Source of the DNA: Chimonanthus salicifolius | Lineage: Eukaryota > Streptophyta > Magnoliopsida > Laurales > Calycanthaceae | DNA: 64,000 bases | Assembly: GCA_013350335.1 (NCBI GenBank) | Contig: CM023538.1 | Coordinates: forward strand, 57,394,769 to 57,458,768 | Direction: 5' to 3' | Shown here: positions 48,665 to 61,639 of the stretch, piece by piece | Position numbering within the stretch: the first letter of the stretch is position 1 | Layout of the letters: each line of letters opens with the position of its first letter | Notes under the pieces: model-generated | Told to the model about the DNA's origin: nothing | The model's input: the letters and a program-made list of their open reading frames with translations, nothing else | Databases searched by the model: none | Program-made: the position numbers and the translations under genes

Positions 48665-49080
48665 TTTTCTTTTAAATTCAAGCTTAGAAAATAAACATGA
48701 CCTACAAAAGGCGAGGAAGAAAGAAAGAAGGAAGACCGAAAGGAAGAAGGAACTCAGGAAGAAAGAAGGAAAAAGAACGAAGGATCAAGGAAGAAGGAAG
48801 TAGAAAGTGGGGATTTTACCCCTTTTCTCAAATCCAGTCGCAGGCGGAACAACAGAAGGCGAGGAAGCAAGGAAGAACCGATCAAGAAGGAAGAAGGAAC
48901 TCAGGCCACTAATCGATTCTGAAACTCGCAGAACTGGATTTTGGATTCTCGACGGCGAGAAATCACAGCACAGGACTGACTGGGGATTCCTTAGGGTTTG
49001 GTGGTGACTGGTGTGCCACCGACCTAGCGAGAGACACAGGGAGAGACTTTGAGAGCGAGTGATATGCTATATTTAATGCA
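48665..49080 (-). promoter_or_regulatory. SF3A1 5' leader with pyrimidine tracts and a telo-box
   Basis: On the - strand this stretch is CT-rich (purine-rich on the + strand at 48709-48805 and 48855-48905) and contains two diverged copies of a segment: GGCGAGGAAG at 48710 and 48860, and GAAGAAGGAACTCAGG at about 48745 and 48889, read on the + strand. AAACCCTA occurs on the - strand at 48999-48992, a telo-box like the one upstream of eIF3f. No coding potential is supported; the basic open frames here are by-products of the GA repeats. The transcription start is not resolved. Confidence 0.5.
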
Positions 49081-49214
49081 GCAGATTTGGTCATTGAGAA
49101 TGTGATATTGGGTGGTAAATATTATAAAAGGATAATATATTATAATAAATGGGTATTAATATATTATTCAATTTTTTTTTTTTACATTAACGTATGAAAA
49201 AATTAAACACAATC

Positions 49215-49335
49215 TTAGTAAAACCTTCACGAATGAAGTCTACTATCCTTAAAACATACACCAAGGTTAGGCGAACCCGCAACCTCTCACTCCCTGAGGC
49301 AGGAGGTAACCAGTTGAACTCCACCCATATGAGTC
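49215..49335 (-). mobile_element. tRNA-derived SINE
   Basis: On the - strand GGGTGGAGTTCAACTGGTTA (box A-like) is followed by GGTTGCGGGTTCGC (box B-like) at tRNA-like spacing. It lies just upstream of the SF3A1 leader. Confidence 0.6.
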
Positions 49336-49671
49336 AGAAGATATTATTAATTAGTGTTATACTGTAATTTGGTTCTTTGATGTTTTTAAGCCTATAAATT
49401 TAAAAGAAAATATTAAATAGTAAACAAAATTAACCATCTTCATTTATTCATTATAGTTTTAGATCAAACCATTATAAGTTTAAAATAATTAAATATTTTC
49501 TTTTTTGTTCAGTTTAATTATCATAATTTTAAGTGATTAGTATGTTCGTCAGGAATTTGTCTCAGAAAGTCGAAAGCAAGAGGTGTGATTTTGAATCCCA
49601 TTCTACTCTAAAAGATTACTCCTAGTAGTTTTACTCGATATGTATGTATAAGAGTTACATATATCATAAAG

Positions 49672-49709
<38 letters not shown>

Positions 49710-50239
49710 CAAGTCTAAAAGAATTGGAATTATATCAAATCCCCTCTTTTCTCTCTCTCACTGCTAATACATTATAAGCAACTCTCCTTTCTGCCACAAT
49801 AGTCAAGTAATCCATTTTAAGTTAATTTTTTTTAATATTATTACTTTATTATTATATCTCTATTTAAAATTATTTTTTAAATTATACTTTTTATTTGACC
49901 TTATAATAAATTATAAAATCAGACATTTTATTATCTGCTATATCATTTATATCTCTTTTCTCTATTTTTAATAATTTGCACAACTCGATATTTTTTTATC
50001 TCAAGATAGGCTCATTTAACTATATGAAAAAATCTCAAAGATAATCTCTTCGAACGTGTTTTTGCGTTCTATATATTTGTTATAGAGGTCAAGTCTACAA
50101 AAGGCATAGACTGATTTTTGTCCGATCATAACCCACGGATGAGAGACAAATTAATTTATCATTTTTATTTAAATAATTATTCTTTATGAAGTATATATTT
50201 ACACACTTTATTTTTAAGACCCGTAATGTTTACACCAGG
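49336..50239. other. AT-rich intergenic with (AT)n
   Basis: Contains an (AT)n run at 49676-49706 and a possible further SINE remnant near 49545-49640 (GATTTTGAATCCC box B-like). No gene. Confidence 0.45.
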
Positions 50240-50651
50240 GGTTCAAAATATATCGACCGATATGTAAATATCGGCCGATTTGCGATATGGAAGATATTTC
50301 GGCCGATAATTTTATCTCTCATACCGATATCGGCATTTTCTCTTTCCTCCGATATCGGAACCATGAAAAAACCGCAAAAAACTGTGATGAACCGTGAAAA
50401 CCGCAAAAAACCGTGAGAACCGTAAACCCTGAACCGCGAAAAACAGTGAAAAACCACAAAAAACCGTGTGAAAACCGCGAAAAACAGTATCGGTGTTTTA
50501 AAAAAAAATTAAATACCGATATTTATGAATATCGGTCGATATTGTGACCGATATTTCGAACCAAATATCGGCCATATCGGCCGATATTACTCAGTTTAAA
50601 AAAACCGATATGTATCGGCCGATACATATTGTATCGGCCGATATTTGAACC
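50240..50651. mobile_element. Palindrome-rich MITE-like element (ATCGGCCGAT words)
   Basis: Ends GGTTCAAAATAT and ATATTTGAACC are inverted repeats. Both flanks carry several copies of the palindrome ATCGGCCGAT or close variants. The centre is a low-complexity run of ACCGCAAAAA/ACCGTGAAAA words. 412 bp, no frame. It shares the terminal GGTYCAAA-ATATCG motif with 29779-29930. Confidence 0.65.
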
Positions 50652-52372
50652 TTTCGTTTACACCCCCTTTCCCCTTCACAAGAGAGAATTTCTCATAAAA
50701 ATACTAAATCCAAACAGCTTAATACTCATATGCAGGATCAAATTCTTCCTTGTTTCATCCAATTGATCCTCATCACTAGTATGAATATAAATTAATTTAA
50801 AAATCAAGATTAAAATAATTACCTAATGAGATCAAACTTAGATTGATGTTCATCTATTACATCCTCATAATTATATTGAGGATAATAAGTCAAGACATGT
50901 TCAATAATTTCATTATTATTTGATTAGACTTTATTTTGAACAATTTAATAATCTCCAAAGTCAATTATTTAATGTAGAGTATAGACAGAGACACTAGTGT
51001 ATTTGATAATAAGAGACACTAGACATGTCTTTTTGTCCACTTGTCATCAATTAAAAGATGAAAAAATACACCAGTATTCATATTATTAAAATCACTAGAG
51101 TCTGTCAATTTCCTTTAATATCATAGGTGGTTGCATGCGCGAGCTTAAAATACTTAGATGCTTGAAAGACCCCCTCCAAAATGGATGGTTAGATGATAAA
51201 AATAAGTTAAAGATATTTTTTTTATGATGGAGAGAAACCTCGAACACAACCTTACTAAATTCCCCTTCAAGATACTTTTAGATGGACTATCTTTAATGCT
51301 TTTCTTCCATTTCATTTCATGAACAAGCTTTATAAATATAGCAGCAAAGTGAAAAACCATTCAGCAATATAATAGGTTTTGATCATATAATTAGAGAGCC
51401 CAAAGTTGAAACTATAAAAAAGTAAACCCCACAGGGGCAGCCCAAAATACAGAATCCTCTAAAGAACTTTAATTAGTGACTCATAAATTCCATTAAAAAT
51501 AATCCAATTCAAGTTCATGAGAGAATATGAAAGACCATTGGATATTTGAAATCTCATTTATCATTCATGAGGAAAGTTTTCTTATTCTGATAAAGTACTT
51601 TCAAATCCTAACAATCTAACATAAAGGAGAAAAATGTTATTTGGGTTTCAAGAATGCAAATTTCAAGATTAGATAAAAAAAAAGACACTAAATTTTGGAG
51701 AATGATAAATTGTACCGAAATAAGCCCACAGAAAAATTGACTATCTAGAAACTTAATAACATTAAATATTGAGAATTGATTTGGGCACTAATACTTTTCT
51801 TAATGCGAGCACTGGATGATGTAAAATCAAAGTATTTTCTCATTTTGCTCCTGAGTTTGTTATTGATGAATTAAAAAGTAGGACAAAATGGAAAGCCGCC
51901 TTGATTATACATCATTAGTACTCTCATTAGAAAAAGTATCGATGCCGCGCATTCATTGAAGACTTTGGCAGAAGTACTACTAGGGTATAACAAGAAAAGA
52001 AACAACTAAGTGTACAATGCTACCTATTTTTTCACATAGGCAACTTCTCCACAGAAATACACCATATCTAGTGTAATGCAACATGTTTTTAGGTTGTTTT
52101 CGGGGCCATTATTACAATCCAACTAGTCTTCCCAAAGAGAGGATTCTACTGAAATAGAGAGGATTCTGGCACATCACCTAAACAATGTAAAATTTGACAT
52201 ATCACCCCCCACCCCTCTTACTTGCTATGGCTTTACAAATCTGACAATGTACATCATTTGTTGGATAAAGGCATCATCATTTACTTTCAGCTTATAAACA
52301 TGTATCTAATAGCTTTCCTGAAAAAGAGAATGCAATACAATACATCCTTCATTGGAAAGCCAGCCAAGCAAG
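50652..52372. other. RING1 3' flank, no gene recognised
   Basis: AT-rich, short frames only. The RING1 3' UTR must lie here but I cannot place its end. Confidence 0.5.
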
Positions 52373-55300
52373 TCAGTTCTGCATTACCTGACTCTCGAGT
52401 GACATTGACCGATACACCAAAACCTGTAACAAAATGCACATAAGAAACTTGACAAATGTATTTCAATGTAAAGTTTCAGAGGATGATCTCACCAGATTGC
52501 CTCGATTAGGGCTACAATAAGCATGTAGCGCTGTTAGCGTTTCCTGTGCACCCAATATTTGTGGCTTCTCTTCTTTGATGGCATCAAATTCTGACTTGGG
52601 ATTTGGATCATGCATAGAAATTGAAGAGGGGCCGACCACAGATCTCCAATTGCTTGCAACAGTGCATTGAGGCTCTTTCACAAGTATTTCAAGTTCTTCA
52701 GCTTGGACTGGGATCTGGTGTGCAATAAACTGTAGACATGCATGATATACCAGCTTTGAGTAATGAAATAGAAGGCTTTAGACCCCATGAGTTCAAAATA
52801 CAGAGATGCAGATTAAATTGAAAGGGACAAGTGTAGAAGGAATTTCACTTGGCATAGATGTCTAACAGACAAGGTGGGCCGGCAACATAGGTATGGCCGC
52901 TGCAAACCTGGTAACTTATCGTCCAAAGGAAGAAGCGTAACATGTACATCAAACTGTATAAAAAATGCATGGCATCAGATTATGGTGATGAGAGAGTATG
53001 ACTCCAAAAATCAAAGGATTACTCCTTACCCACCTCATCATCATTTTCATCCAAGTTCCTTAGGTAGTCTACCAGCTTTGATACTCGGTTGCTTCGGGCA
53101 TTTTTACCATTTGAGCCACTAATACTACCATAGCGGGTGTGACTTCTTGTACCTCCCTTACCCCAGACAAGCCCTTCTGTGGTTCCAGCTCGTACAGGAG
53201 AAGCACTAATGCTTTCTCTGCCAACTTCTCTGTCATCAGATTCATCACAGCCTCCATCTGTGTCAGTACCAGCAGCCAAAGAAGGTAAGGTCCTGGGTGC
53301 CCATCTTTTATACCTTTTATGCCTGATTTCGTGGGAGGGTTCATCAGCAGGAAATGAATCTTTCCCCCCCTCACTACCATTAACATCTTCCTCATCTTCA
53401 TCAGATCCTGCATGTCCACTCTCCCTAGACTGTCTATTTCTACCTCTTAAATAACCAGAGTTCCGGAAATTCCCCTGTGATCTCCTTGCAAAGGCCACTT
53501 TAGCTGTAGTACGTCTCCTACCAAGTGCTTCTGATTGCCTTCTGAAAGTCTGTGCTATAGATGCTTGAATCTGCTACAATAGGAATGCAAAGTAACAGTT
53601 GGAAACAATACAAGAATCATGCACATGACAGTTGTAGAAATTTAGACTGGTATTTTAACCTGCTTATTGCGAGCTTTTTCCTCTTCATGAAAAGCCAATT
53701 CCTGCAGTAAGATACTTAGAACAAAAGAAACACTCCACAGGAAAAATGATTCACACCAAATACAAATGGAACATGGACCCATAAATTCATTCCATTGCAT
53801 CATTTACCTCCTCCTCATATTTATCAATATCTGGGTATAAAGCTGAAATCAAGGCATCGTAGTTTGGATCATCTCTTAATGAACGGCGACTTGCACAATG
53901 CGTGCGGCAAGCAGGGCACTCATTGTTCCTGCAGCAATGCTCATTATGTAAGGTTGATGAGTGACAAGCGCACACCATGAGTAGCCAATTTTATTTATTA
54001 TTATTATTTTAAGCTACACAAACATTCACTGGTCAAGACAGTAGAGATTGAAAATGCATTTTCTTAGAACAGAAGAAATAGGACAATCATGAAATCAGAA
54101 TTGTATGAGTGGTATGGTTTTAAAGCATACCCCAGTCTCATTGATTTGTCAATGCATTCCCTACAAAAGCGATGCAGACACTCCATTACAGTTCTTGTCT
54201 TCCGGATGATCCCTGGCACACAAAGCATATCATGAAGCAAAGATAAGGGAATTTTCTTTAGGTTATCATTCTTGAGTCTAGGAGCAGACTTACAATTTAT
54301 GGGTTTTTATGTCATAGGTAATATAAATTATTTATTGAAATGAAAAAGATGTAAAACTACACTATACAGTACTAGACATGTATACTTTAAGAAACTTCCA
54401 TGTGATGATCAACAATGTCACAAATATTGAGATTATGAAATTTAAAATATTACTATGAGAAACTATGAACCAATAAAATCCCACTATAATCACAATGTTT
54501 TCATAATGTTGCAACTATTGAGTACTAAATCTCTAAACTTTTTAAGCATCTACATTTTGAAGAATCTCTAACATAATTCCACGTTTATACTTACATTTTG
54601 TAGTCTCCTTTACCTTTAGTGACATTTTCGAAATAATAACTTGAGAAACCACAAAAATGCAAAGCCTCCTATTATTCTTAACGAAGACCAAAAAAGATCT
54701 TGAGAATAAGAGTTGACCACAGACGAATAAAAAGCTACAGATTCTTTCTTCCCCCCTGACATTTGCAATCAAAGAGGAACCACTTGGGGCAATGAGGTAA
54801 ATTAAAACCTTAAAGGCCTAAACCCTCATGACTTTAGTTAGTTAGTTGGTATTCATACTTTTCAAACAACATTTAGATATCATATACTGTGAATCATTTC
54901 AAGTAAAATTCATATAATGGATTTACCTTTGATGAACCACAAACAACCACATGCTTGAATTTCATAGTTGTAGTGAGACATGATCATAGTAGAAAAACTT
55001 GATTTTGACAAAACTCGACTGGCCCTCATTTTCTGTCAAACTCTGTCAATTTGTCAAACCAGGTGGAAAACTCAAGCATCTATGGAATACTAGATTCTGA
55101 GTAATAATATGCAATGCTGGTTTTTTAGGTAACAACCAAGATGTTTTATGAAGGTGAGAAAATAGGGAAAAATACAAGGAGAATAAGGAGTAAAACAAAG
55201 AGAACAACCGAAAGCTAAGAAAATTAAAGAGGATAGTCGAATAAAGCCCACAAGGTGGGCTAACAAAAGAACAAAGCTAAAGGCAAAGAATACACAACCA

Positions 55301-58300
55301 AAGATAACCCACAGGTATGCCAACCGAGAATAAGAAATTTATGGAAGGATCTGACAAGTCAAGAAAGTGAATCAACTAAATCCAGAAATCAAAATCAGCA
55401 AACTGATCATGCCTAGACTAGAATAGGGGAATATCAGCTAAATCAATCAATCTTCACCCAAAAGAAACTATAGCATGAGGAGAAACCTACATTTCTGATG
55501 AGTGAAGCTTAGCAGTTAGCATATAACAATTTGGCATCAGTTTAAGGTGTTATGGCTGCAGAGAGTCGAGCAATTCAGACAGTAAAGAATCTTGGAACTT
55601 CAAAGTACAACATGACAGAGCTGCTATGCATAGGCAGGTGCAATCTCTGGGGCCTAAATTGCTGCCTTTGAATTGAACTCAAGCTAAGAAGAAGCAGAGA
55701 GATGTAGAACAAATAAATGAATCACCTTTTCATTTTTGAAAGTTCAGATTCATGAAAGCCTTTTCCATGTCCATCCCAAGAAATGGACAGACAGAATCCA
55801 GAGTCCAAATGCATGAGAAGGTGCCACCTTGAATCGTGGTTTATGAATAAGAAAGCAAAATCTCATGAAGAATTTGATAAAGGCTGGACAAGTCAAGACT
55901 CAGACTCTGTTGCACGGACTCTTCAAAATGCTCTCTGCACCTGTGTCGAACAAACACCCATGTCGGACTTTTCATGGATTCTTCATGGACTCTTCTAGTA
56001 TTTTTTAACATTGTTTTCTAAGATTACAAAAATATCATCAAACCTTTTCCTCTTGAAACCTAATCAAATACTGCTGAGTGGCATACTTTAGGCTTGATTT
56101 TAACGTAGCAACAAACTTCCCAATAAAAAAATCTACAAAAGAATCTGAAAGAAAGGGTAAGGAATTCAAGGATCAATGCACCATGAAACATAATCATCAT
56201 TGTGAAAATCATGTGCTACAAGCATATACGCTCAAAACCATGTTGTCTACCCTAAGACAACCCATACAATGTCGCTATAGCCTTCAAAAACCCACTCCAA
56301 GGGTTTTACACGAATTTCTTCTCAGACAAAAATCAATGAATCATTGGCTCTCTGGTTCTTATTTTTATTTCAGTTGCATAATAACTAAAATAAAAGGAAA
56401 ATCCTTCTTACATGGACCAATGAGAAAAAGACAAATTTAACTCCCAACTCCTACAATAACCAAACTTACTAATAACATTAAAAATTGGATATTAAGGAAC
56501 CCAAAATAGAAATAATTCCAAAAACTACATACGCTATTAGATAACCAGCCAAAAAGTTTTCAATATATTTTGGGCCTGTTGAAGACGTAACTACTTAACC
56601 TATCCAATAGATCTTAATTAATTAATTTGGATACCATACTGCACCCAAATTTAACCATTACTTAAAATCATGAAAATAATACTTCAAATCGAAGTATAAA
56701 AATTGATGGTCCACACGACATGACCATGGGCCCCTATAGTGTAGTCCATCACAACTTCTATGTCATCGAGCCACCTAGTCAACCCACCTAGTCAAAATGT
56801 TAAAACTCATAAAACTTGCATACTTGCATACTTTCATATTATTAATATTATAAAATACATACTTATAATTACAATGTAATTAATTGACCCATTTGATCAA
56901 CTCACTGAGTCACCTGATCCACTTGACTCATGCATTAGTCAAATCTTAATCTACTCTCGGGTAGCAGACTATGATATGCATGTCCACCATCATTTTATCC
57001 ACTTGTTTTTTCTACTTAACCGACATTTAGTTCCATATAGCAATGATTACTTCATAGGAACAGTACTCCAATTGATGTGGTATCTATTAGACAACACTCC
57101 ACTAGCTTGCCTAAATTTAACATACCTAGCACTAGAGATGGGAATTTGGCCCAAAGCCTAAACGACCAAAGAACCGAACCTGAGAAAAGATCAGCTTGAG
57201 AGTAAACTTTCAGCTCTTTTTCTAATTAGGTCGGGCACGGATAAAAACTTAAAGCCAATTATAGCTCAGGCTAGGCTTAGGCTGATAGAGTTTCGGCCAA
57301 AAGCCTGGCCCAACTACATAGACCTATTAAACATACATATATGATATAAGGGAAACGAGGTCACATGTGGCACCTGAACCTTTTTCCTTTTCTTTTTTGA
57401 ATTTTTTGGGAGAGATAAAAAACACAACCAGCTGGAATGAAAGCTCACTAAATTACCTACATGTGGACTAAATTTCATCAAGAATTCAAACGGAAGGCAC
57501 CTTAGCAATCAAAATCACTAAGCGTCTTTGTTTTTCCTAACGACACCTAGTGATTTTGACCACTAAAATCAAGTGTTTTTAATTTTATTTTTGGGCTAAG
57601 ATTAACTCCACGTGTAGGTCACTCAGTTGGCTTTCAATCCATTTGATTGGATTTTCACTATTCAAACTTTCCTTTATTGAAAAAAAGAAAGAAAGAAAGA
57701 CCAAGTGTGGTCTGTGTGACCAATCAACTTGATTTGAACTCATTATCATTTATAAAATTAAAGTGTTTAATTTAACAATTAAATAATAATTAAAAACCGA
57801 CACTTCATACAAACAATTTACTCAATGTTGATTTCTTTTAAGCCAAGCACTTCATACAAAAAATACTTGTTTCTGGGCTCATATTTGAGCTTGGGCTTTC
57901 AGTCATGCTACATCAGGCTCAAGCTAGCCGGACTAGGGCTTTTCACTGGCCAATTGGGATCGAGCTTGGCATAACTTGAGCCGGGTCCATCCTATTCCCA
58001 TCCCTACCCAACACTCGTGTCACTGGCTATATCCAAATCAAATCCTCCGTTTGATTCTATAGTTCTTCTCTTCTTTTTTTTAACGGTTCCATTTGATTCT
58101 ATAGTTGTGCACTTGTGCTACTGTATTGAAATTCCGACTGTGGTACCAAGTCAATCCTCAGTTTTAATATATTCATCCTCACCACAGCTCAAATCCACTA
58201 GACTCACAATCAAACTTTGTCCTTGTCCTACTAACTAATTTTCATATAATTTAATTTTTCTTCACTTTACAACTTGTTATTTACTTCGTTTCTTGTCTCT

Positions 58301-59122
58301 AATTGGTGTGAATCTGCAAACAATATGACCAATTATTTACAACTAGCTGGTTTTGACTTGGACCCAATTAATTATTATATCCATTTTCAGTGAATTTGAG
58401 ACAGATATGTTTATACCTTATACCAACTAAATAAATAACATATAATAATATTTAGTTACAAAATTCCATTCAGATAGACAGGTAATCCAGGCATAGGCCC
58501 ATTTAGCTCCAAATCTGGATCCAATTATCAAATTGGTTATGCTGAACCACCCAAATCCAGTTATTTGCAAGAAAAGTTGCGGTTCATGCCCTGTTTTCGG
58601 TGAGGTCTTTCCAGTGATCAGTGACCTATCAACAGCCCTGTGCAAACTTAATAATTACCATAATGAACCAATTATTATCATCGACCGACAATGCATCAGA
58701 TAATGATAATGGAGGGAAGTAACTTTAAATTCATATTTCCCTTTTAAAGCATGGTCAAATATTAAGGTTTTTAATCTAGTGCCATCAATGGACAGGCACA
58801 CTTGCTACTTTAACAATCTCTCAACAACATCAAACACCTATACCGGGTTTAATGTGATTGTCAAAAATTAACCACTTAATTATAAGATCATTTCGCTGCT
58901 TCACTAGTCTTACTGTATGGTTCACATGAAAATCATCCTCTACATATTTTTTGAAGTTTTAACCTATATAAATTTCAAAACAAGAAATTAAAATTAAGAA
59001 AAGAAACAACAACATGATCCCCGAATTTTGGAGAAAATGTAAGCTAGTGAATTAGTCCAATACCTAGGCAGATAGGGCACTGTACTTCCTTGCGAATTTC
59101 TGATAATTTTACTAAGACAAAT
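52373..59122 (-). CDS. RING1: RING1-type Polycomb E3 ubiquitin ligase (RING1A/B-like), 5' partial
   Basis: PRC1-type RING-finger protein that monoubiquitinates histone H2A in the nucleus. Exons on the - strand: 59122-59064, 54212-54131, 53928-53808, 53701-53660, 53570-53034, 52953-52849, 52729-52493, 52423-52373 (stop). All phases agree; about 410 residues are visible. The C3HC4 RING is spread over three exons: CPIC in the first, [18 protein letters not shown] in the second, [20 protein letters not shown] in the third. Then come [32 protein letters not shown], a long polar middle ([49 protein letters not shown]) and a C-terminal RAWUL ubiquitin-like domain ([52 protein letters not shown]) ending [16 protein letters not shown]. 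The first visible exon ([19 protein letters not shown]) starts in phase 2, so an upstream exon with the usual acidic N-terminus must exist. None was found in 59123-64000, so it is probably beyond the window. Confidence 0.94.
55118..55340 (-). mobile_element. Retroposon-like tail in RING1 intron
   Basis: T run followed by AGGTAACAACCAAGATG and an A-rich stretch similar in style to the LINE tails at 2773 and 11213. The similarity is limited to the head, so this is a weak call. Confidence 0.3.
57134..58006. mobile_element. MITE-like element with AGATGGGAAT / ATTCCCATCCCT ends
   Basis: Left TAGAGATGGGAATTTGGCCC and right CCTATTCCCATCCCTA are inverted ends. Inside each end are pairing GGCTCAGGCTAGGC / GCTCAAGCTAGCC type words. 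Length about 870 bp, in the 4.85-kb RING1 intron 54213-59063. Confidence 0.5.
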
Positions 59123-59899
59123 CTGCAAACGAAGAGGAAATAGAAACATCGGTAAATATTTTACTAGCATTGCCAACAAAAAGACTAATAGATTTTATAA
59201 TATACATTGAAGAGGACATAGGCAACAATCACACTTCAGCCTTAGCAAGAAACTATTACAAATTATTAGTACTATATTTTAATCTTGCAACTGAATTCAG
59301 GAAAGTAACAATATCAATAATAACATCTGAACCATAGTTTGGAAAAAAAATGACCAGACTTGACACGATAAAGAAATCTAATAGGTCATTGACTAGGCCA
59401 AAACTCAGTTTACTAATTTCGCCAGTTGATACTCAATACTTAATTGTGTGTGTGTGGGTGGGGGGGGAGAGAATATTCTGGAGTGACATTTGAGAAAGAC
59501 CTCCTGTAGAGACCTCCTATGTCGCGCCCTTTAATGGTCAACCAAGCCGTTCACAAGTCACCTACCCCTGTGAATTGGTATATATCTCAAATTGGCACCC
59601 CATCCACCTTCTATACATTGTTGGATTTTCAAGCCAAAAATTGCATTTATCTAAAGCCTATAAAGCCATTAATTTTTGAACCCCTATATTTTTCATCATG
59701 ATGATGGGATGGGGTTGAATGTTTCCTCATTCCTAATTCTCTTATTGATCTTCCTATTCATTTACTCTCTACTGATTAGAATGCATCTAGGTAGGTCTTA
59801 TAATTGAAAAAAAAAGGGTCTCTATTTCGGGAAATAGAGACTAGGCTCAGGTGGTGCCGACTGACCGTTCTCATGAAAACCTCATGAGAGTTGTTCTTG

Positions 59900-60060
59900 G
59901 GGGATCCTTGTTTTTTGAATTTACATGTAGGAAACTGCGGGAAACCCCCACGGGTGATACCCACAGCCCTTGGAGCACACCAGGTGAGGCCATGGGGACT
60001 CGAACCTGACACCTCCCGCTTCTTGAGGCGGGAGATTACCATTTGAGTTACACCTATGTG
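59900..60060 (-). mobile_element. tRNA-derived SINE (Au-like)
   Basis: On the - strand the head GGTGTAACTCAAATGGTAAT (box A-like) and GGTTCGAGTCCCC (box B) are well preserved, then CCTCACCTGGTGTGCTCC and a body ending in TGTAAATTC. This is the best SINE in the window. It lacks a tRNA cloverleaf, so it is not a tRNA gene. Confidence 0.75.
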
Positions 60061-60984
60061 GTTGGGGGATCCTTGTTCTTAGGGGCAATTTTAAATAGAT
60101 TTCAGTCCACCATGAGATCAACTCAAAATAGGTTCAAATTGGATAGGTATCCAATTCACGGGGTAGGGTAGGGTGTGAGGGGGGTATGGGGTGTTAGTAT
60201 GGCTAAGGTGGGCCCCATTTGGACAAAAGACAATTTTGTATCTCATGTGAAAATTGTTATATATATAATATATATGAGATAGTAACTAGAAAAATGTATT
60301 AAAATAAAAAAGCATTAGAAGTACACAAAAGAGTAATATAATGAGAGCATGTGTACAAGTAATGACTAAATTGCTACCAACAAAGAGGTCAGATGTTACC
60401 ACACCCACCTTGGCCAAAAAATCTGCCACTCCTTTTGTCAACCTATCATGTCTGAAAATAACTCCTTGTGCCCCACCAGCTTCCTAATATCCCTACCACT
60501 GGTGCTACCTCCACGGAGAAGAATTTCTACCCCAATCCCAACCTAAAGCATTAACTGAACCACAACTCCATAACTCCGAAGTGTTTCTAATTGCTAATGA
60601 TTGTTGGAATCTTTGACAACAACTGGACTGTGGGAAAAAGAAGTAAAATTTATCATGACTAAGTTGACTTCTTGAGGTGGTCAAGTTTTAGGCATTTAAT
60701 TTATGACTTATGATCAGAAAATAGTAAAATGCAAGGTCCCTTGGCAGTATACTTTGAAGCCAAATCTGCATTGAAACTATTTCATCAGTGAATAGTAGTT
60801 ATAGTCCATCGATGTAGGATGATGTGCTAGGAATATAACGTTAAATGTGTTGGCAATGCACTTGTATAAGGTTTACTAAGCACTTGTTTGATAACTAAAA
60901 AGGCAATTTCCTATCAACACAAAGAATTAGATGAATGATCAACAAGAAATATTCAAGCATTTCAACATATATATATATATATAT

Positions 60985-61365
60985 AAGAAGGTGTGGCAGA
61001 CGCCGGTGCTGAAAAGCTTGGGTGTTCTGATGGGCCGTTTTAGATGGTGGGCCCCATCTGGTGATCACAAAAATTATATGGATGGAAAAATTATCATCAG
61101 GTATATCATATTGTCAAAATGGGATACATTGAATTATGCTAGCCCTTTGTTTTTTAAGATTAAAAAAACCATTAGATAAATATTTTGACCTATCATGATT
61201 AATCCAACGTGAAGTTGCATCAAATAAAAATTATAAACGGTTGGATCTAATTTTCAGAAAGAAAAAATAATTTTGTCAGACTAGATTTGATATAAAGTGG
61301 GTCCCATGTGGGACCCTTGTGCCCGAGCGTTAAAAAAACGCTCGAGCACACACACACACAGATAT
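60985..61365. mobile_element. Candidate MITE ending in a perfect hairpin
   Basis: Follows an (AT)n run (60968-60985), starts GGTGTGGCAGACGCCGGTGC and ends in CGAGCGTTAAAAAAACGCTC followed by (CA)n. GGTGGGCCCCAT and GTGGGTCCCATGTGGGACCC are internal GC-rich words. End homology is weak, so the class is open. Confidence 0.4.
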
Positions 61366-61639
61366 ATATATACATACAACCAAAATGGCTCTAAAGCCTA
61401 ACTACACTCTGCAGTATCAGCAAAATCCTGGTAAAATAATTAGAAAATATGAACAATGATTACCATTTTCTTGCTAAATAATTGGCATCATGAACTTACT
61501 GTCAAAAAACTAGTAAAATGCCCGTATTCCAACTCTATATCAGATTGCCATTTAAAGCAGATTTAAGTGTGGATCACTAGGGTTTGTTACTCAAAACAAA
61601 AAGAACTTAAGCAAGTCCAAGACACTCTTTCCAGGCACC

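Noticed and set aside
53179..53454. 91-residue + strand frame
   Set aside because: Antisense shadow of the large RING1 exon.
59996..60054. tRNA gene on the - strand
   Set aside because: Boxes A and B are good but the arms do not pair as a cloverleaf, and the sequence continues into a SINE body.
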